From positions 68,576,727-68,640,726 of the forward strand of contig NW_026623100.1 of assembly GCF_023065955.2 (NCBI RefSeq): a DNA stretch of 64,000 nt. Direction: 5' to 3'. Within the stretch, counting starts at the first letter, position 1, and every line of letters begins with the position of its first letter. Origin of the DNA: Ursus arctos. Its lineage: Eukaryota; Chordata; Mammalia; Carnivora; Ursidae. Both the position numbers and the translations under genes were made by a program. Under the pieces are notes generated by a model. It had not been told where the DNA came from, ran no database searches, and saw only the letters and a program-made list of their open reading frames with translations. Positions 11,079 through 23,217 of this stretch are shown in pieces.

Positions 11079-14000
11079 TTATGTTCCATAGATGAGAGAA
11101 ACCGTATGATAATTGTCTTTCTCTGCTTGACTTATTTCACTTAGCATTATCTCCTCCAGTCCCATCCATGTTGCAGCAAATGTTGAGAAATCATTTTTTT
11201 TGATAGCTGAGTAATATTCCATTGTATATATGGACCACATCTTCTTAATCCAGTTATTTGTTGAAGGGCATCTCGGCTCCTTCCACGATTTAACTATTGT
11301 GGACAATGCTGCTATGAACATTGGGGTGCATATGGCCCTTCCCTTCACTACGTCTGTATCTTTGGGGTAAATACCCAGTAGTGCAATGGCTGGATCGTAG
11401 GGTAGCTCAATTTTTAACTTTTTAAGGGACTTCCACACTGTTTTCCAGAGTGGTTGTACCAACTTGCATTCCCACCAACAATGTAGGAGGGATACCCTTC
11501 CTCCATATCCTCTCCAGCAATTGTTGTTTCTTGCCTTGTCAATTTTTGCCATTCTAACTGGCGTAAGGTGGTATCTTAGTGTGGTTTTGATTTGAATTTC
11601 CCTGATGGCTAATGATTTTGAACATTTTTTCATGTGTCTGTTAGCCATTTGTATGTCATCATTGGAAGAGTGTCTGTTCATATCTTCTGCCGATTTTATG
11701 ATTTGTTTATTTATTTCTCGTGTATTGAGTTTGAGAAGTTCTTTGTAGATCTTGGATATTGGTCTTTTATCTGTAGCATCATTTGCAAATATATTCTCCC
11801 ATTCCATGGGCTGCCTCTTAGTTTTTTTGACTGTTTCCTTGGCTGTGCAGAAGCTTTTTATCTTGATGAAGTCCCACAAGTTCATTTTTTCTTTTGTTTC
11901 TCTTGTCCTTGGAGATGTGTCATGAAAAAGTTTGCTTTGGCTGATGTCGTAGAGGTTGCTGCCTATGTTCTCCTCTAGGATTTTGATGGATTCCTGTCTC
12001 ACATCGAGGTCTTTCATCCATTTGGAGTTTATCTTTGTGTATAGTGTGAGAGAGTGGTCAAGTTTCATTCTTTTGCATGTAGCTGTCCAATTTTCCCAGC
12101 ACCATTTATTGAAGAGACTGTCTTTTTTCCACCGGATGCTTTTTCCTGCTTTATCAAATATTAGTTGCCCAAAAAGCCGAGGGTCCATTTCTGGGTTCTC
12201 TATTCTGTTCCATTTGTCTATGTGTCTATTTTTGTGCCAGTACCATGCTGTCTTTGTGATCACAGCTTTGTAGTATAGCTTGAAATCTGGCATTGTGATG
12301 CCCCCAGCTTTGTTTTTCCTTTTCAACAATTCCTTGGCGATTTGGGGCCTTTTCTGGTTCCACACAAATTTAAGGACTATTTGTTCCAGTTCTTTGAAAA
12401 ATGTCATCGGTATTTTGATCGGGATAGCATTGAAAGTGTAGATTGCTCTGGGTAGCATGGACATTTTAACTATATTAATTCTTCTGATCCATGAGTATGG
12501 AATATTTTTCCATCTTTCTGTGTCTTCTTCAATGTCTTTCAAGAGTGATTTGTAGTTTCTAGAATACAGATCCTTTACATCTCTGGTTAAGTTAATTCCA
12601 AGGTAACGTATGGTTTTTGGTGCTATTGTAAATGGGATGGATTCCCTAATTTCTCTTTCTTCAACCTCATTGTTTGTGTATAGAAATGCAACTGATTTCC
12701 GAGCATTGATTTTGTATTCCGCCACATTACTGAATTGCTCTATAACTTCTAGTAGTTTGTGGGTGGCTTCTTTTGGGTTTTCCATATAGAGTATCATGTC
12801 ATCTGCAAAGAGAGAGAGTTTGACTTCTTCTTTGCCGATTTGAATACCTTTTATCCCTTTTTGTTGTCTAATTGCTGTTGTAAGGACTTCTAGTACTATG
12901 TTGAATAATAATGGCGAGAGTGGGCATCCTTGTCGTGTTCCTGATCTTAAGGGAAAGGCTTCCAGCTTTTCCCCATTGAGAATGATATTTGCTGTAGGCT
13001 TTTCATAGATGGCTTTTATGAGATTGAGGAATGTACCCTCTATCCCTACACTCTGAAGTGTTTTAATCAGGAAAGGATGCTGTATTTTCTCAAATGCTTT
13101 TATTCATCTATTGAGAGAATCATATTTTTTTGGCTTTTTCCTTCTGGATGAAATCTATGACACTGATTGATTTGCGAATGTTGAACCACCCTTGCATCCC
13201 AGGGATGAATCCCACTTGGTCATGATGGATAATCCTTTTAATGTACTGTTGGATTCTATTAGCCAGGATCTTGTTGAGGATTTTGGCATCCATGTTCATT
13301 AGGGAAATCGGTCTGTAATTCTCCTTTTTGATGGGGTCTTTGACTGGTTTGGGGATCAAGGTAATATTGGCCTCATAGAATGAGTTTGGTAGCTTTCCTT
13401 CTGTTTCTATTTTTTGAAATAGCTTTAGGAGAATAGGTATTATTTCTTCTTTGAATGTTTGGTATAATTCCCCGGGAAAACCGTCCGGTCCTGGTGTTTT
13501 GTTTTTTGGAAGGTTTTTTATCACTGTTTCAATCTCTTCATAATTAATTGGCCTGTTTAAAAAATCAATGTCTTCCTGTTTCAGTCTTGGTAGTTTATAG
13601 GTTTCCAGGAAGGCCTCCATCTCTTCCAGATTGCTTAATTTATTGGCATAAAGCTGTTGATAAAAGTTTGTAATAATCCTTCCAATTTCATTGGTGTTGG
13701 CTGTGACCTCTCCTTTTTCATTCATAATTTTATTAATTTGGGTCCTTTCTCTATTCTTTTGGATAAGGCTTGCTAGTGGTCTGTCAATTTTATTAATTCT
13801 TCAAAGAACCAGCTTCTGGTTCTGTTGATCTGCTCTACTGTACTCCTGGTTTCTAATTCATGATTTCTGCTCTAATCTTGGTCAACTGCTTCCTCATGCA
13901 TGGATTAGGTCTGTCCCTCTGTTGCTGTTCCAGCTTCTTGATGTGAGAATATAAAAACTGCATTTTAGATTTTTCTATTCTTTTGAGTGAGGTTTGGATG

Positions 14001-14901
14001 GCTATGTATTTTCCCCTTACGACTGCCTTTGCAGTATCCCATAGGTTTTGGACTGTTGTGTTTTCATTCTCGTTGGTCTCCATAAATTGCTTAAATTGAT
14101 TTTTGATTTCCTGGTTTATCGAATCATTCTTGAGCAGGATTGTTCTTAGTCTCCAAGTGTTTGAGTTTCTTTCAAATTTTTCCTTGTGGTTGAGTTTCAA
14201 TTTCAAAGCGTTGTAGTCTGAGAATATGCAGGGAATAATTTCAGTCTTTTGGTATCAGTTGAGACCTGTTTTGTGACCCAGAACATGGTCTATTCTTGAG
14301 AATGTTCCATGGGCATTAGAATAGAATGAGTATTCTTTGGTTCTGGGGTGTAGTGTTCTATATATATCTGTGAGGTCCAACTCGTTGAGTATGGCATTCA
14401 AAGCTCTTTTTTCTTTGCTGGTTTTCTGCTCCAGTACTCTGTGTATTGCTGATAGTGGAGTGTTGAGGTCCCCTACTATTTATGTATTTTTATCTATATG
14501 TCTCTTTATTCTGGTTAAGAGTTGGCTTGTGTATCTTGCTGCTCCCCTGGTGCGGGCATATATATTTATAATTGTCATATCCACTTGTTGGATACATCCT
14601 TTAAGAATAATATAGTGCCCTTCTGTGTCTCTAACTATAGTCTTTAGTTTAAAATCCAATCTGTCTGATATGAGAATTGCTACCCCAGCTTTCTTTTGAG
14701 GTCCATTGGCATGAAAGATGGTATTCCACCCCTTACTTTCAGTCTGGATGTATTTTTAGGTTCAAAACGAGTCTCTTGTAGACAGTAAATGGATGGGTCA
14801 TGTCTTTTTATCCAATCTGTAACCCTGTGGTGTTTTATGGGAGCATTTAGTCCATTTACATTGAGACTGATTATTGAGAGATATGATTTTAATGATGCCA
14901 T
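11079..14901 (-). pseudogene. L1 ORF2, frameshifted
   Basis: Codes for the L1 endonuclease/reverse transcriptase (about 1275 codons in intact copies; this span is 3823 bp). The start at 14901 gives residues MASLKSYLSIISLNVNGLN and then YCLQETRF, the endonuclease N-terminus. The first open segment ends at 14680. A second segment, 13853-14206, is in another frame. A third, 13120-13725, carries RT fingers with [15 protein letters not shown] and [12 protein letters not shown]. The last, long segment (572 codons, 12797-11079) begins just after the catalytic FADD (complement of 12798-12809) and runs through the CWWEC cysteine region to the natural stop. Net changes of frame occur between each pair, and small deletions are visible near 13108 and 13119. 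It is not translatable as one protein. Confidence 0.95.
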
Positions 14902-15135
14902 GTTGCCAGTAAAGTCTGTCTTTCTATAGATTGTGACCTTCTGTTCTGTATCACTCTTGGGGCCTTTTTACTTTTATAGAACCCCCCTTAATATCTCCTG
15001 TAGGGCTGGTTTCGTGGTTATGATATTGGTCAATGACTGGCGATTCTGGAAGGTCTTTATCTCTCCATCCATTCTGAATGACAGCCTTGCTGGATAAAGG
15101 ATCCTTGGCTGCATGTTTTTCTCTGAAAGAGCTTT

Positions 15136-15150
15136 AAAAATGCCCCCCCC
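15136..15150. repeat. Target-site duplication of the ORF1 SINE (left)
   Basis: AAAAATGCCCCCCCC, repeated identically at 15374-15388. Confidence 0.93.
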
Positions 15151-15373
15151 TGGGGCGCCTGGGTGGCACAGCAGTTAAGCGTCTGCCTTCGGCTCAGGGC
15201 GTGATCCAGGCGTTATGGGATCGAGCCCCGCATCAGGCTCCTTCACTGTGAGCCTGCTTCTTCCTCTCCCACTCCCCCTGCTTGTTGTTCCCTCTCTAGC
15301 TGGCTGTCTCTATCTCTGTCGAATAAATAAATAAAATCTTTAAAAAAATATATAAATAAATAAATAAAAAAGT
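15151..15373 (+). mobile_element. Young CAN-SINE inside L1 ORF1
   Basis: Full tRNA-Lys-like head ('ggggcgcctgggtggcacag') with an A-box-like TGGCACAGCAG and a B-box-like GGGATCGAGCCCC. The body is of the young arctoid type, and the tail is a TAAA-rich run (15321-15373). A perfect 15-bp target duplication (15136-15150 and 15374-15388) spans a C-run. It inserted opposite to the transcription of the host L1. Confidence 0.97.
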
Positions 15374-16116
15374 AAAAATGCCCCCCCCAACCCTTTCTCT
15401 CATTCCAGGTCTGTGTAGACAGGTCTGACGTAATTCTGATACCTTTGCCTTGGTACATGAGAAATTTCTTTGCCCTGGCCACTTTCAATACTGTATCCTT
15501 GGATCTAATATTTGCGAAATGCACTATGACGTGACGTGGCGTAGGTTTGTCGTGGTTGAGCTTGGGAGGGGTCCTCTCTGCCTCTTGGACACGAATGCTT
15601 GTTTCCTTTGCTAGATTAGGGAAGTTTTCAACTACAATTTGTTCAAATGTCTCTTCTAGACCTCTGTTTTTCTCCACCCCCTCAGGGATGCCGATGATTC
15701 TGACATTGGAACGTTTCATTGAGTCAGTAATCTCCCGTAACCTACATTCTTGAGATTGGATTTTTTTTGAACCAAGATTCTATTTTAGCTTTCTCTTCTA
15801 TTAACCCATTCTCCAAATCGCTGATACGTTCTTCTGCTTCATTCACTCTGGCCATCAGAGCCTCCAGTTTTGATTGCATTTGGTTCATAGAATTTTTAAT
15901 TTCTGCCAGATTCGCTCTCATTTCCACCCTTAGAGATTCTATGTTCTCATTAACATTTTCGTTAATACTTTTTTCAAGTCTACACATCATCTTGACCATT
16001 GTTACTCTGAATTCCATTTCTGATAATTTGGTTATATCCATATCCATTAGTTATGTGGCAGAGGCCACAGACTCATTGTCTTTTCCTTGCTGGGGGGGAT
16101 TTCTCCTTCTCGTCAT

Positions 16117-17038
16117 TGTGATGAGGAGAGGTTGCGGGCTTGTCCAGAGCCCAAATTATTGACCAGGACCCAAGCAGTGCACCCTTGTTTTATAGGGACC
16201 TTAGGGATGTGGGCTTCTTGATTTTTCAGCCTGCCTTCTGGGGGAGGGGCCTGCCGTGCTGATACTTCAGCAACTCTGTTTGGGTAGATTCTCCATGTCC
16301 CCTGCGAGGGGGGATGGGAATGGGCACACTGTGAGCCAGCATTTCCAGGCTTTTGTTCTCTGGCGGCTTTCCCTGGTGGTTTGCTGTGCCTTTTCTGAGA
16401 GTCAGAGCAGCAGTGGCCGAATCCCAGCCTCTGTCTCAGAACAGAAGGATCACAGACCAGTCTCCACTGATGTTCTGGCCACTTTAACTTTGTTTCTGTT
16501 GGTGCTGCTCAACCCTGCAGCGTCCCGGGATGTGCGCCCCACACCCGGCATCCCAGCCCTCTCTTCCAGAGCCAGCACATCTCTGTCCTTTGTGTTTCTA
16601 ACATCGCCAGCCACCAGCTGCCAGCCGCCCCCACACGCTCCGGAGCTCCCAGTCTCAGTCTGGTTCCAGTGAGCACACCGGAGCTCCGTTTCAGTCAGGT
16701 CGCGCATGTTCCCCGGCTCATGGTCTCAGTCTGCTCTCTCACAGGTGCCAGTCCGCAAGTCCTCCCATTCCCCCGTGCAGGTGGCTACCACTTCCCAGCG
16801 CCCAAACACGGCGGCTCCCTCCCCCTTCCATTTATCTTCCGATATCTGTGCGCGGTTTCATGGCTCCCTGCTACGTACCTCAATACTCAGCGCTGGAGAT
16901 GTTCATTTGTAGAGATCCTGATGTATTTTCCTGCGTCTCAGGCTGATTCCGTGGATGTTCAGGATGGTCTGGTACCTATCCAACTCGACTCGGGACCAGC
17001 TGAAAAAGGGGTCCCTTACTCCTCCACCATCTTAATTC
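16117..17038 (-). promoter_or_regulatory. L1 5' UTR / internal promoter
   Basis: About 920 bp, GC- and CpG-rich compared with everything else in the window. It ends upstream of the ORF1 start. On the minus strand the first bases read GGAATTAAGATGGTGGAGG, so an AAGATGG YY1-type core lies about ten bases from the 5' end (complement of 17024-17038), the arrangement known to fix the L1 transcription start. Preservation to the first bases shows no 5' truncation. In living carnivores such promoters can be CpG-methylated; activity here is not visible from sequence. Confidence 0.88.
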
Positions 17039-17055
17039 CCCATTTGTTTCACTTT
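17039..17055. repeat. Target-site duplication, copy 2, of the full-length L1
   Basis: CCCATTTGTTTCACTTT, identical to 10784-10800, directly abutting the L1 5' end. Confidence 0.95.
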
Positions 17056-19275
17056 TAATCTGAGCAGCTAATACTGTATTCATTCATTCAAAATCTATAG
17101 GCCCTGGGTCTATAGATATCACAAATCAGGAAGAAACCATGGCTAATGTTTGTCTAAAGGAAGGGTATTAGTGTATATATGAAAAGCTTTTCATTTATGG
17201 TGCCAACACAAAGAAATATAACTTGTTATTTAAGGACACTTGAATTTGGTTAAGAGATCTTTACCTTGGGCAAATAAGTAAAATTGAGTTTTTTGGGGGA
17301 GTGGATCCATAACAATGCAAGAAGGCTTGAAGACACTGTGTGCCTCTGATCTTCAGGAAAAGTGGCTTTATACCTTTTAATCACTCAGAGAAAATATTAT
17401 GTGAGTATTAAAGCAGCCTTGAAGGAGAACAAGAAGCAGGTGTTAAAAGATGTTTATAGAGTAGTCCATCTACCCTTATATCTTGGTCATGGTGGAAGTT
17501 TGAGATGACTTCATATAGTGGGCTCCAGTCCAAGGGTTCTCTGTATTTGTTTTTGTGTTCTGTTTTGTTCATTTACTTATTTTTTGCTTGTTTCTGTTTT
17601 TCTAATACTGCTAATAGTCAAGCTAATTTTTTCTACTTCCCCAGAAGTCTTTATGAATCCTTATTCTTCTTTATTCAGGTCAGGTGCTCAAAATTATGGA
17701 GTCATAATCCTTTATAGGTCCTGGCCATACTTAAATCCAGATAGAGAATGATATCAAATCTATGCCATTTAGTTTATTCTCATCAAGTAAATTATGATTA
17801 TATAATGCTATCTGGTAACCAAAATAGCTCATGTGTTGCTGTTCCCTCATCCCAGACATCCACATCTCCTCTCATCAAGAGCTTAATTCAGTATCAGGGA
17901 GGAACTTCTCAATTAGCAAAGAGACTTTTACTTTATTGCATAGTATAACAAAAGAAAATATGACTTTGGGATTGAAGATCCAGTTCTATTGTCACTTCTT
18001 ATTAAATTTATGAACAAATCATACCTTTTACCAAGCTTCGGAGACATACATAACTCAGCTAAATTGGAGACTAAGGGTATTCCAGGTCATATAACTATTT
18101 GCCAGACTGTGTTCAAAAGGCATGACTAGACATGACCTGGATACCATCAGGAGACACCAAGATCTCAAAGAGAGTGACCCTGAAAGCTACACTGTAAAAA
18201 TGAAGCCAACAACTGAGAATTAGTAGACATAGTCTAGATATGGGGAGTGATGTTTAGAGCAGAGTTCAATTCATTCTACCAAATGGCATCTTTCTTGCTT
18301 AGGTCTGTTTGAAGTGTGTCATCCACTCAGGTCTTAATGCATTTTTGCCTTTGGAATTTTAAAGACTTCAATTGGACACTGAAAATAAACAGGTTGAGTT
18401 GGAATAGATTTGCTTTTACAGTCCTTCTTACTCAGGCATTCTGTGATATACAAATGACTTTTACTAAAAATCTGTGCACATGTGGATAAGCACATTGCAA
18501 ATCCTGATTGCTTATGGAAAAACAAACAAACAAACAAAAAACAACTTCTGGATGAGTTCATGAAAGGACAGATCAATTTTGTTGGGAAAATTCAATCTTC
18601 CCTACTGAGCATTGAAAAATCTTATTAATGATATATTCAGAATCCCACTTTGACCAATATTCTGGAGATTGGGAGGCAAGGATATAATTTTTACCTCTTA
18701 TATTCATGGCCCTGAGACAATTTCTTTATTTCCTCTAACCTTCTGTTTTCTCCTGTGTAGAAAATGTGTTATTTCTCTTTCATAGGTGTTTTGTATAAAT
18801 TAATTATTAAATGTATAATGTCTATTAAAATTCCTGGCAAGTTATAAATGTCCTTTAAAGGAGGTTATTTTATCATCATTATCACTTTTCCAAGTAATAG
18901 TCATTTCATAAATCTATCAATTAATTGGCAAACATTTTTTTGATGCCTAAATACTGGGGATAGCAAGAGAAAAATTTTGTGCAAAGTCTGTGCCTCAGTT
19001 AGCTTGTGATCTAACTGGGGTAACAAATCACACAGACATGTGTAAGTAGAGCTTTAGATAATAGAAGCCAGAAGAATAGCATAGAAAGTCAAGTTCAACC
19101 TATTTTAATCATATTGGGTAACAAGATTGGAGAAAATTTCCTAAAGACTAGATCTTACATGAGGTAGCTCCTGAAGTCTTGAGTTCACTGGCAGATGAGG
19201 CTGTTTGTTAAGGGATGTTGGCATATGTGGGTGGAGAGACAATGGGTACACATGTAATACCATCCTCTATCATTG

Positions 19276-19277
<2 letters not shown>
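17056..19277. other. Unassigned sequence, about 2.2 kb
   Basis: AT-rich, with short Alu-free, SINE-free text. A (CAAA)n run lies at 18520-18540 and a short ATTC tract at 17080-17090. I see no exon-like segment or recognisable repeat family; some may be very old. Confidence 0.45.

Positions 19278-19311
<34 letters not shown>
19278..19311. repeat. (TG)n microsatellite
   Basis: About 17 TG units just before the LTR-like block. Confidence 0.95.
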
Positions 19312-19312
<1 letters not shown>

Positions 19313-19359
19313 CATTAATTTGGCAGACACCCTGCTTTATAAGCTAGGTATTTCTTGTG

Positions 19360-20128
19360 ATGTAATAAGAAATATATATTTGGCCATCTTTGTCTCTAGT
19401 TCTCATTTCTGGTACACATCTCCTGAAACCTTTAGAATATCTGGAGTAGTGAGAGTTTCTTTTATATGATAATGAGATGACTGGTGGCTGGGACCCTTAT
19501 ATAGCTTTAGGATGGGCTCAGGTCACCAGAAAGACCAAGGCATGATTAGAGGATTGAAGTTTTCAGCCCACCCCCAGGCCTCTAGGTGCTGAGAGCAGAG
19601 GTTGAGTTCAAGCACCATTGGCTATAATTTCATCGTCATGCCTGCATAATGAAACCTCTATTAAAACTCCTAAAGGACGGATTTCTGAGAGCTTCTGGGT
19701 TGGTGAACACATTGAGGTACTGATAGGATGGTATATGGAAGCTCTGCTCACCTGCCTCCCCAGTCCTTGCCCTATGTATCTCTTCCATTTGACTGTTCCA
19801 AATAGAATCATATTATTTATAATAAACAATAATATTAAGGAAAGTGCTTTTCTGAGTTGTGTGAGTTGTTCTCTCAAATTATCAAAACTGAGGAGAGGAT
19901 TTGGGAACCCTTCCTTGAACTTAAAACTGGCCAGGCAGAAGAACAGGGAAGAAAAACCCCTGGGACATATAACTGGTATCTGCAGTGGGGGAGTCCCATG
20001 GGATTAAGCCCTTTTAACTTGTGGAATCTGATGCTGACTCCAGGTGTGTAACGTCAGAATTGAATTGAATTGTAGGAAACCCAGCTAGTGTCTGGAGAGT
20101 TGAAGAATTGGTTGTTGGTGTCAGAAAA
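19360..20128 (+). mobile_element. Solitary LTR of an old endogenous retrovirus
   Basis: The text includes 'aaaactcctaaaggacggat', 'gagagcttctgggttggtga', 'tcttccatttgactgttcc', a polyadenylation-type region 'tataataaac' (19819-19828) and 'ttgtaggaaacccagctagtg'. I recognise these phrases as a widespread mammalian ERV LTR in sense orientation, though I cannot fix the family name. There is no internal retroviral coding sequence on either side. Both boundaries are approximate. Confidence 0.65.
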
Positions 20129-22089
20129 CTGTGTAGACTACTCTGTTCATTCATTTGGCAGATACTGTACTTTTTAAGTTGTATTATTTTCCTAATGGAA
20201 AAACGAATTTATAACAGTAGCTCCCAGATAAAGATGTGTCTCAGTATAATTTCAGCCACAATTGGAAAGAACCAACCTCATAGAAGGTTGGATTATGGGA
20301 TCTGTGTGCCTGCTTAAAAAGGTGTTCGAAGAGATCTAGAGAAAGCTTTCCCTGAGTAGAACCTAGGCCGGAAGTGAGGAAGAATCTGGAGGTGGCTTGA
20401 CTGCATAAAGCACATTGTGGCAACAAAGCTAACAACTTCATTCTGTGAAATGTACCTAGCCTGAAAATTGAACTATCTTTTCAGCATGGGATCATATTTT
20501 AACAGCCAAGAGGCTTCAAACTAATATTTGTAGAAAAGCCTCAGGAAATAGGCCATGCTATCTGGTTGGTGGCATGCAAGTGATCCCTGCATGCTGGCTA
20601 GGATGTGTGAATCTGAAGAAGAACATTGTTTCTGATCTTGGCCATATCTATTTCATGACTTAGATAGCTGGATGCTACCTACTGGCATGTTAGCAGAAAA
20701 ACTACACATATATATTTTTTCCAGAGCTTTGTCAGTAGATATGTATTACCTGAAAGAGAAAAGAGAGGTGTCCATGCTAGCAGAGGGATGGGAGGAGGCA
20801 AGGAGGGAGAGATGGAGCCAGGGAACAAAAAGGGGAAGGAGAAGAGCTGTGGGAGAGAACACATTTATTCCAAAAACAATTTACTCAGCCAGTCATTTTC
20901 AGTATTCTTGCTATTACTGAGGCAGAGGAAGAAATACGATGCTGGAAGAGAAGACTCTTTATCTCTCTCCCTCAGCCAAACCTTCTGCTGACAGACTCTG
21001 CCCAAGAACCATTTTTCTCTCACAATGGTCTGTGACAGTTTTTGTGGATGACCACAGGGTTGAGTGACTAAGCAGAGGAAATGGGCAGAGGATCCCCCAC
21101 CCTTACCTATGTCCCTGTCCCCTTCCATACCTGCTGGCATTATCAGACAATAAGGGGAAGGTCAGGGCTCCCCTGACAGACTGATGCAGTTTCCATAGAA
21201 GGCAGTTATGCTCAGGGAATGGCTGGGCTCCACAGCCACTGTTATGGAGGTTTAGTGGGTATTATCATTATTAGTATTATCTTCACGTGGGCTCTGCCCT
21301 CTGAGGATTCCATATGCTATACAAGCATATTTAAAATAAGCATCCTGCTCTTGCTTATAAATTCAGGATGTGTTTTGTAGCACATAGCAGGTGAGTATTG
21401 GGCAGATTTTGTTTGTTTTAGAAAAAGAAATGTGGAATAAGAGGTAGGGGTTCAGGTCTAAGACACTAGCCCCCTATATCAGATTCTCTAGTCTATCTGC
21501 CATTGGCTGAGCAAGGATCTATCTTAATGTCAAAATCGTCTATCCATGGTTTGTGTACTAGCTTCTTAAGGACCCTACTGTCCAAGCTACAAAGAAATAT
21601 ACCATGTCCCCCACTTTGCTTATCTTCTTAATCAAAAGATTGTCTCTCTTAATTAATTGTCCAATGATCCAAAAAAACTTGTGTCTTCATTCCATTCACT
21701 TATGGATGTGATTTAGAAAATCAAAACCAAAACCAAAACAACAACAACAACAACAACAACAAAACCCTTGTATCTTCTTTCTCAGTCATTTTGGAGGATA
21801 TGGTGTGGAACACAGGAATACTATTTTCCAGAATAGTATAGGATCCATGTGAATAAAGAGAAAGGTGACAAGTGTGAAATGTTACTTGTGTTATGTCAGT
21901 TTTGAAAGAGATTAGCAAATTTGGGGTGATAATAATGTTTGAGAACAATGCTCTTTTAATCATTCTCCATAAATAGAGTATCTGCGTGAAGTGGTGGATT
22001 GGGATGGGGCAGTTCAGGACCAGTAAATAGACATTTCACTTCCACTTTGATAGTTGACATTCTACTTCTTAATTTTTTTTGGATATTTT
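20129..22089. other. Unassigned sequence, about 2 kb
   Basis: No repeat that I can name apart from the (CAA)n tract near 21.74 kb. Purine-rich stretch at 20760-20850. No exon signal stands out. Confidence 0.4.
21723..21765. repeat. (CAA)n microsatellite
   Basis: ACCAAA units passing into about nine CAA units. Confidence 0.93.
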
Positions 22090-23217
22090 ATATTTAAAAA
22101 AAAAAGACCAAGAGAATGAAAAGGAAAGCCATAGACGGGGAAAAATACTTTGAGAAGATACACCTGATAAAGGACCATTATCCAAAATATACAAAGAACT
22201 TTTTAAAAATCAACAATAAGAACACAGCACAATAAGTGGACCAAAGAAACTTAAAATATATTTCACCAAATATATACAGGTGGCAGATAAACATATGAAA
22301 AGATACTCCACATCATATGTCATTAGAGAAATGCAAATTAAAACAATGAGAATCCATTGCACACCTATTAAAATGGCCAAACTCCAGAACACTGACAATA
22401 CCAAAAGGTAGCAAGGATGTGGAGCAACAGGAGCTCTCATTCACTGCTAGTGGGAATGCAAAATGGTACAGCCACTTTCAAAGACAGTTTGGTGGTTCCT
22501 TACAAAACTAAATGTAGTCTTACCATAGGATTCAACAGTTGAGCTCATTGGTATTGCCCAAAGTAGTTGTAAACTCATATCTACACAAAAACCTACATAT
22601 GGATATTGATAGCAACTTTATTCTTTATTGTCAAAACTTGGAAGAAAGAAGGGTGTCCTTGAGTAGGTGAATGGATGATGAAACAGTAGTGTATCCAGCC
22701 AATGGAATATTTTTCAGCACTAGAAAGAATTAAGCTGTGAAAAGAGACAGAAGAAACTTAATTTTGTGTTAAGTGAAAGAAACCAATCTGAAAAGGCTGC
22801 ATAGTGTATAATTCCAACCATGTGACATTCTGGAGAAGGCAAAACTATGGAGACCAAAAAGATCAATGGTTGGCAGGGTTGAGAGGGATTGTAAATAGGC
22901 AGAGCACAGAAGGACTTTAAGAACAATGAAATGTTGTATATGATATTATACTGGTGCATACATATCGTAATACATTTATCTAAACCCATAGAATGTACAA
23001 TATGAAGAGTAAACCCCAAAGTAAACTATGGATTCTGGGTGATAATAATGTCAAGGTAAGTTCATCAGTTGTAACAAATGTACCACTCTGGTGGGGGTGT
23101 TGATAATGGGGAGGCTATGCATGTGTCTGGCTAGAGAGTATATAGGAAATCTGTACCTTATGCTCAATTTTGCTGTGAACCTAAAACTGCTATAAAAATA
23201 GTCTATTAAAAAAAGAG
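22090..23217 (+). mobile_element. L1M 3' half, sense
   Basis: Follows the sense L1 ORF2 C-terminal order: 'ataaaggaccattatccaaa', 'atgcaaattaaaacaatgag', 'aaggatgtggagcaacagga', 'tcattcactgctagtgggaa', then a long 3' UTR ending in an A-run at about 23209. The frame is fully decayed. It is 5'-truncated at about 22090. Confidence 0.9.

Larger units (their letters stand above)
14974..16116 (-). pseudogene. L1 ORF1, broken by nonsense, frameshifts and a SINE
   Basis: Codes for the trimeric RNA-binding protein of L1. The likely original start is the ATG at 16116-16114 (MTRRRNPPQQGKD). Codon 22 is TAA (16051-16053). The frame reopens at the in-frame ATG at 16047 and shows the coiled coil (MVKMMCRLEKSINENVNENI, then NEAEERISDLE) until a frameshift at the T-run 15762-15769. 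The RRM follows in another frame (residues NVRIIGIPEG and VIVHFANIRSKD, 15719-15400). A sense SINE at 15151-15373 splits the C-terminal domain, and the duplicated C-run contains one extra base relative to the frame. The C-terminal part resumes at about 15130 (NMQPRILYPARLSFRMDGEI) and ends at TAA 14974-14976. Confidence 0.93.
10801..17038 (-). mobile_element. Full-length carnivore L1, minus strand
   Basis: A complete LINE-1 read from 17038 to 10801: 5' UTR (17038-16117), ORF1 (16116-14974), a 72-bp inter-ORF spacer, ORF2 (14901-11079) and 3' UTR with a G-rich tract and short tail (11078-10801). Without the nested SINE and its duplicated target (238 bp) it is almost exactly 6.0 kb. Perfect 17-bp target repeats flank it. 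Being full-length with an intact 5' end and a readable coding layout, it is much younger than the adjoining L1 at 4.1-10.0 kb, but both ORFs are broken, so it cannot move on its own now. Confidence 0.97.

Noticed and set aside
11634..12273. Plus-strand open frames over the L1
   Set aside because: Shadow frames antisense to L1 ORF2; the true coding strand is minus.
10801..17038. L1 as a currently active element
   Set aside because: ORF1 has a nonsense codon, frameshifts and a SINE, and ORF2 changes frame several times.
16256..17058. Open frames of 129-138 codons on the plus strand
   Set aside because: They are antisense to the GC-rich, CpG-rich 5' UTR of the full-length L1, where stops are rare by composition.
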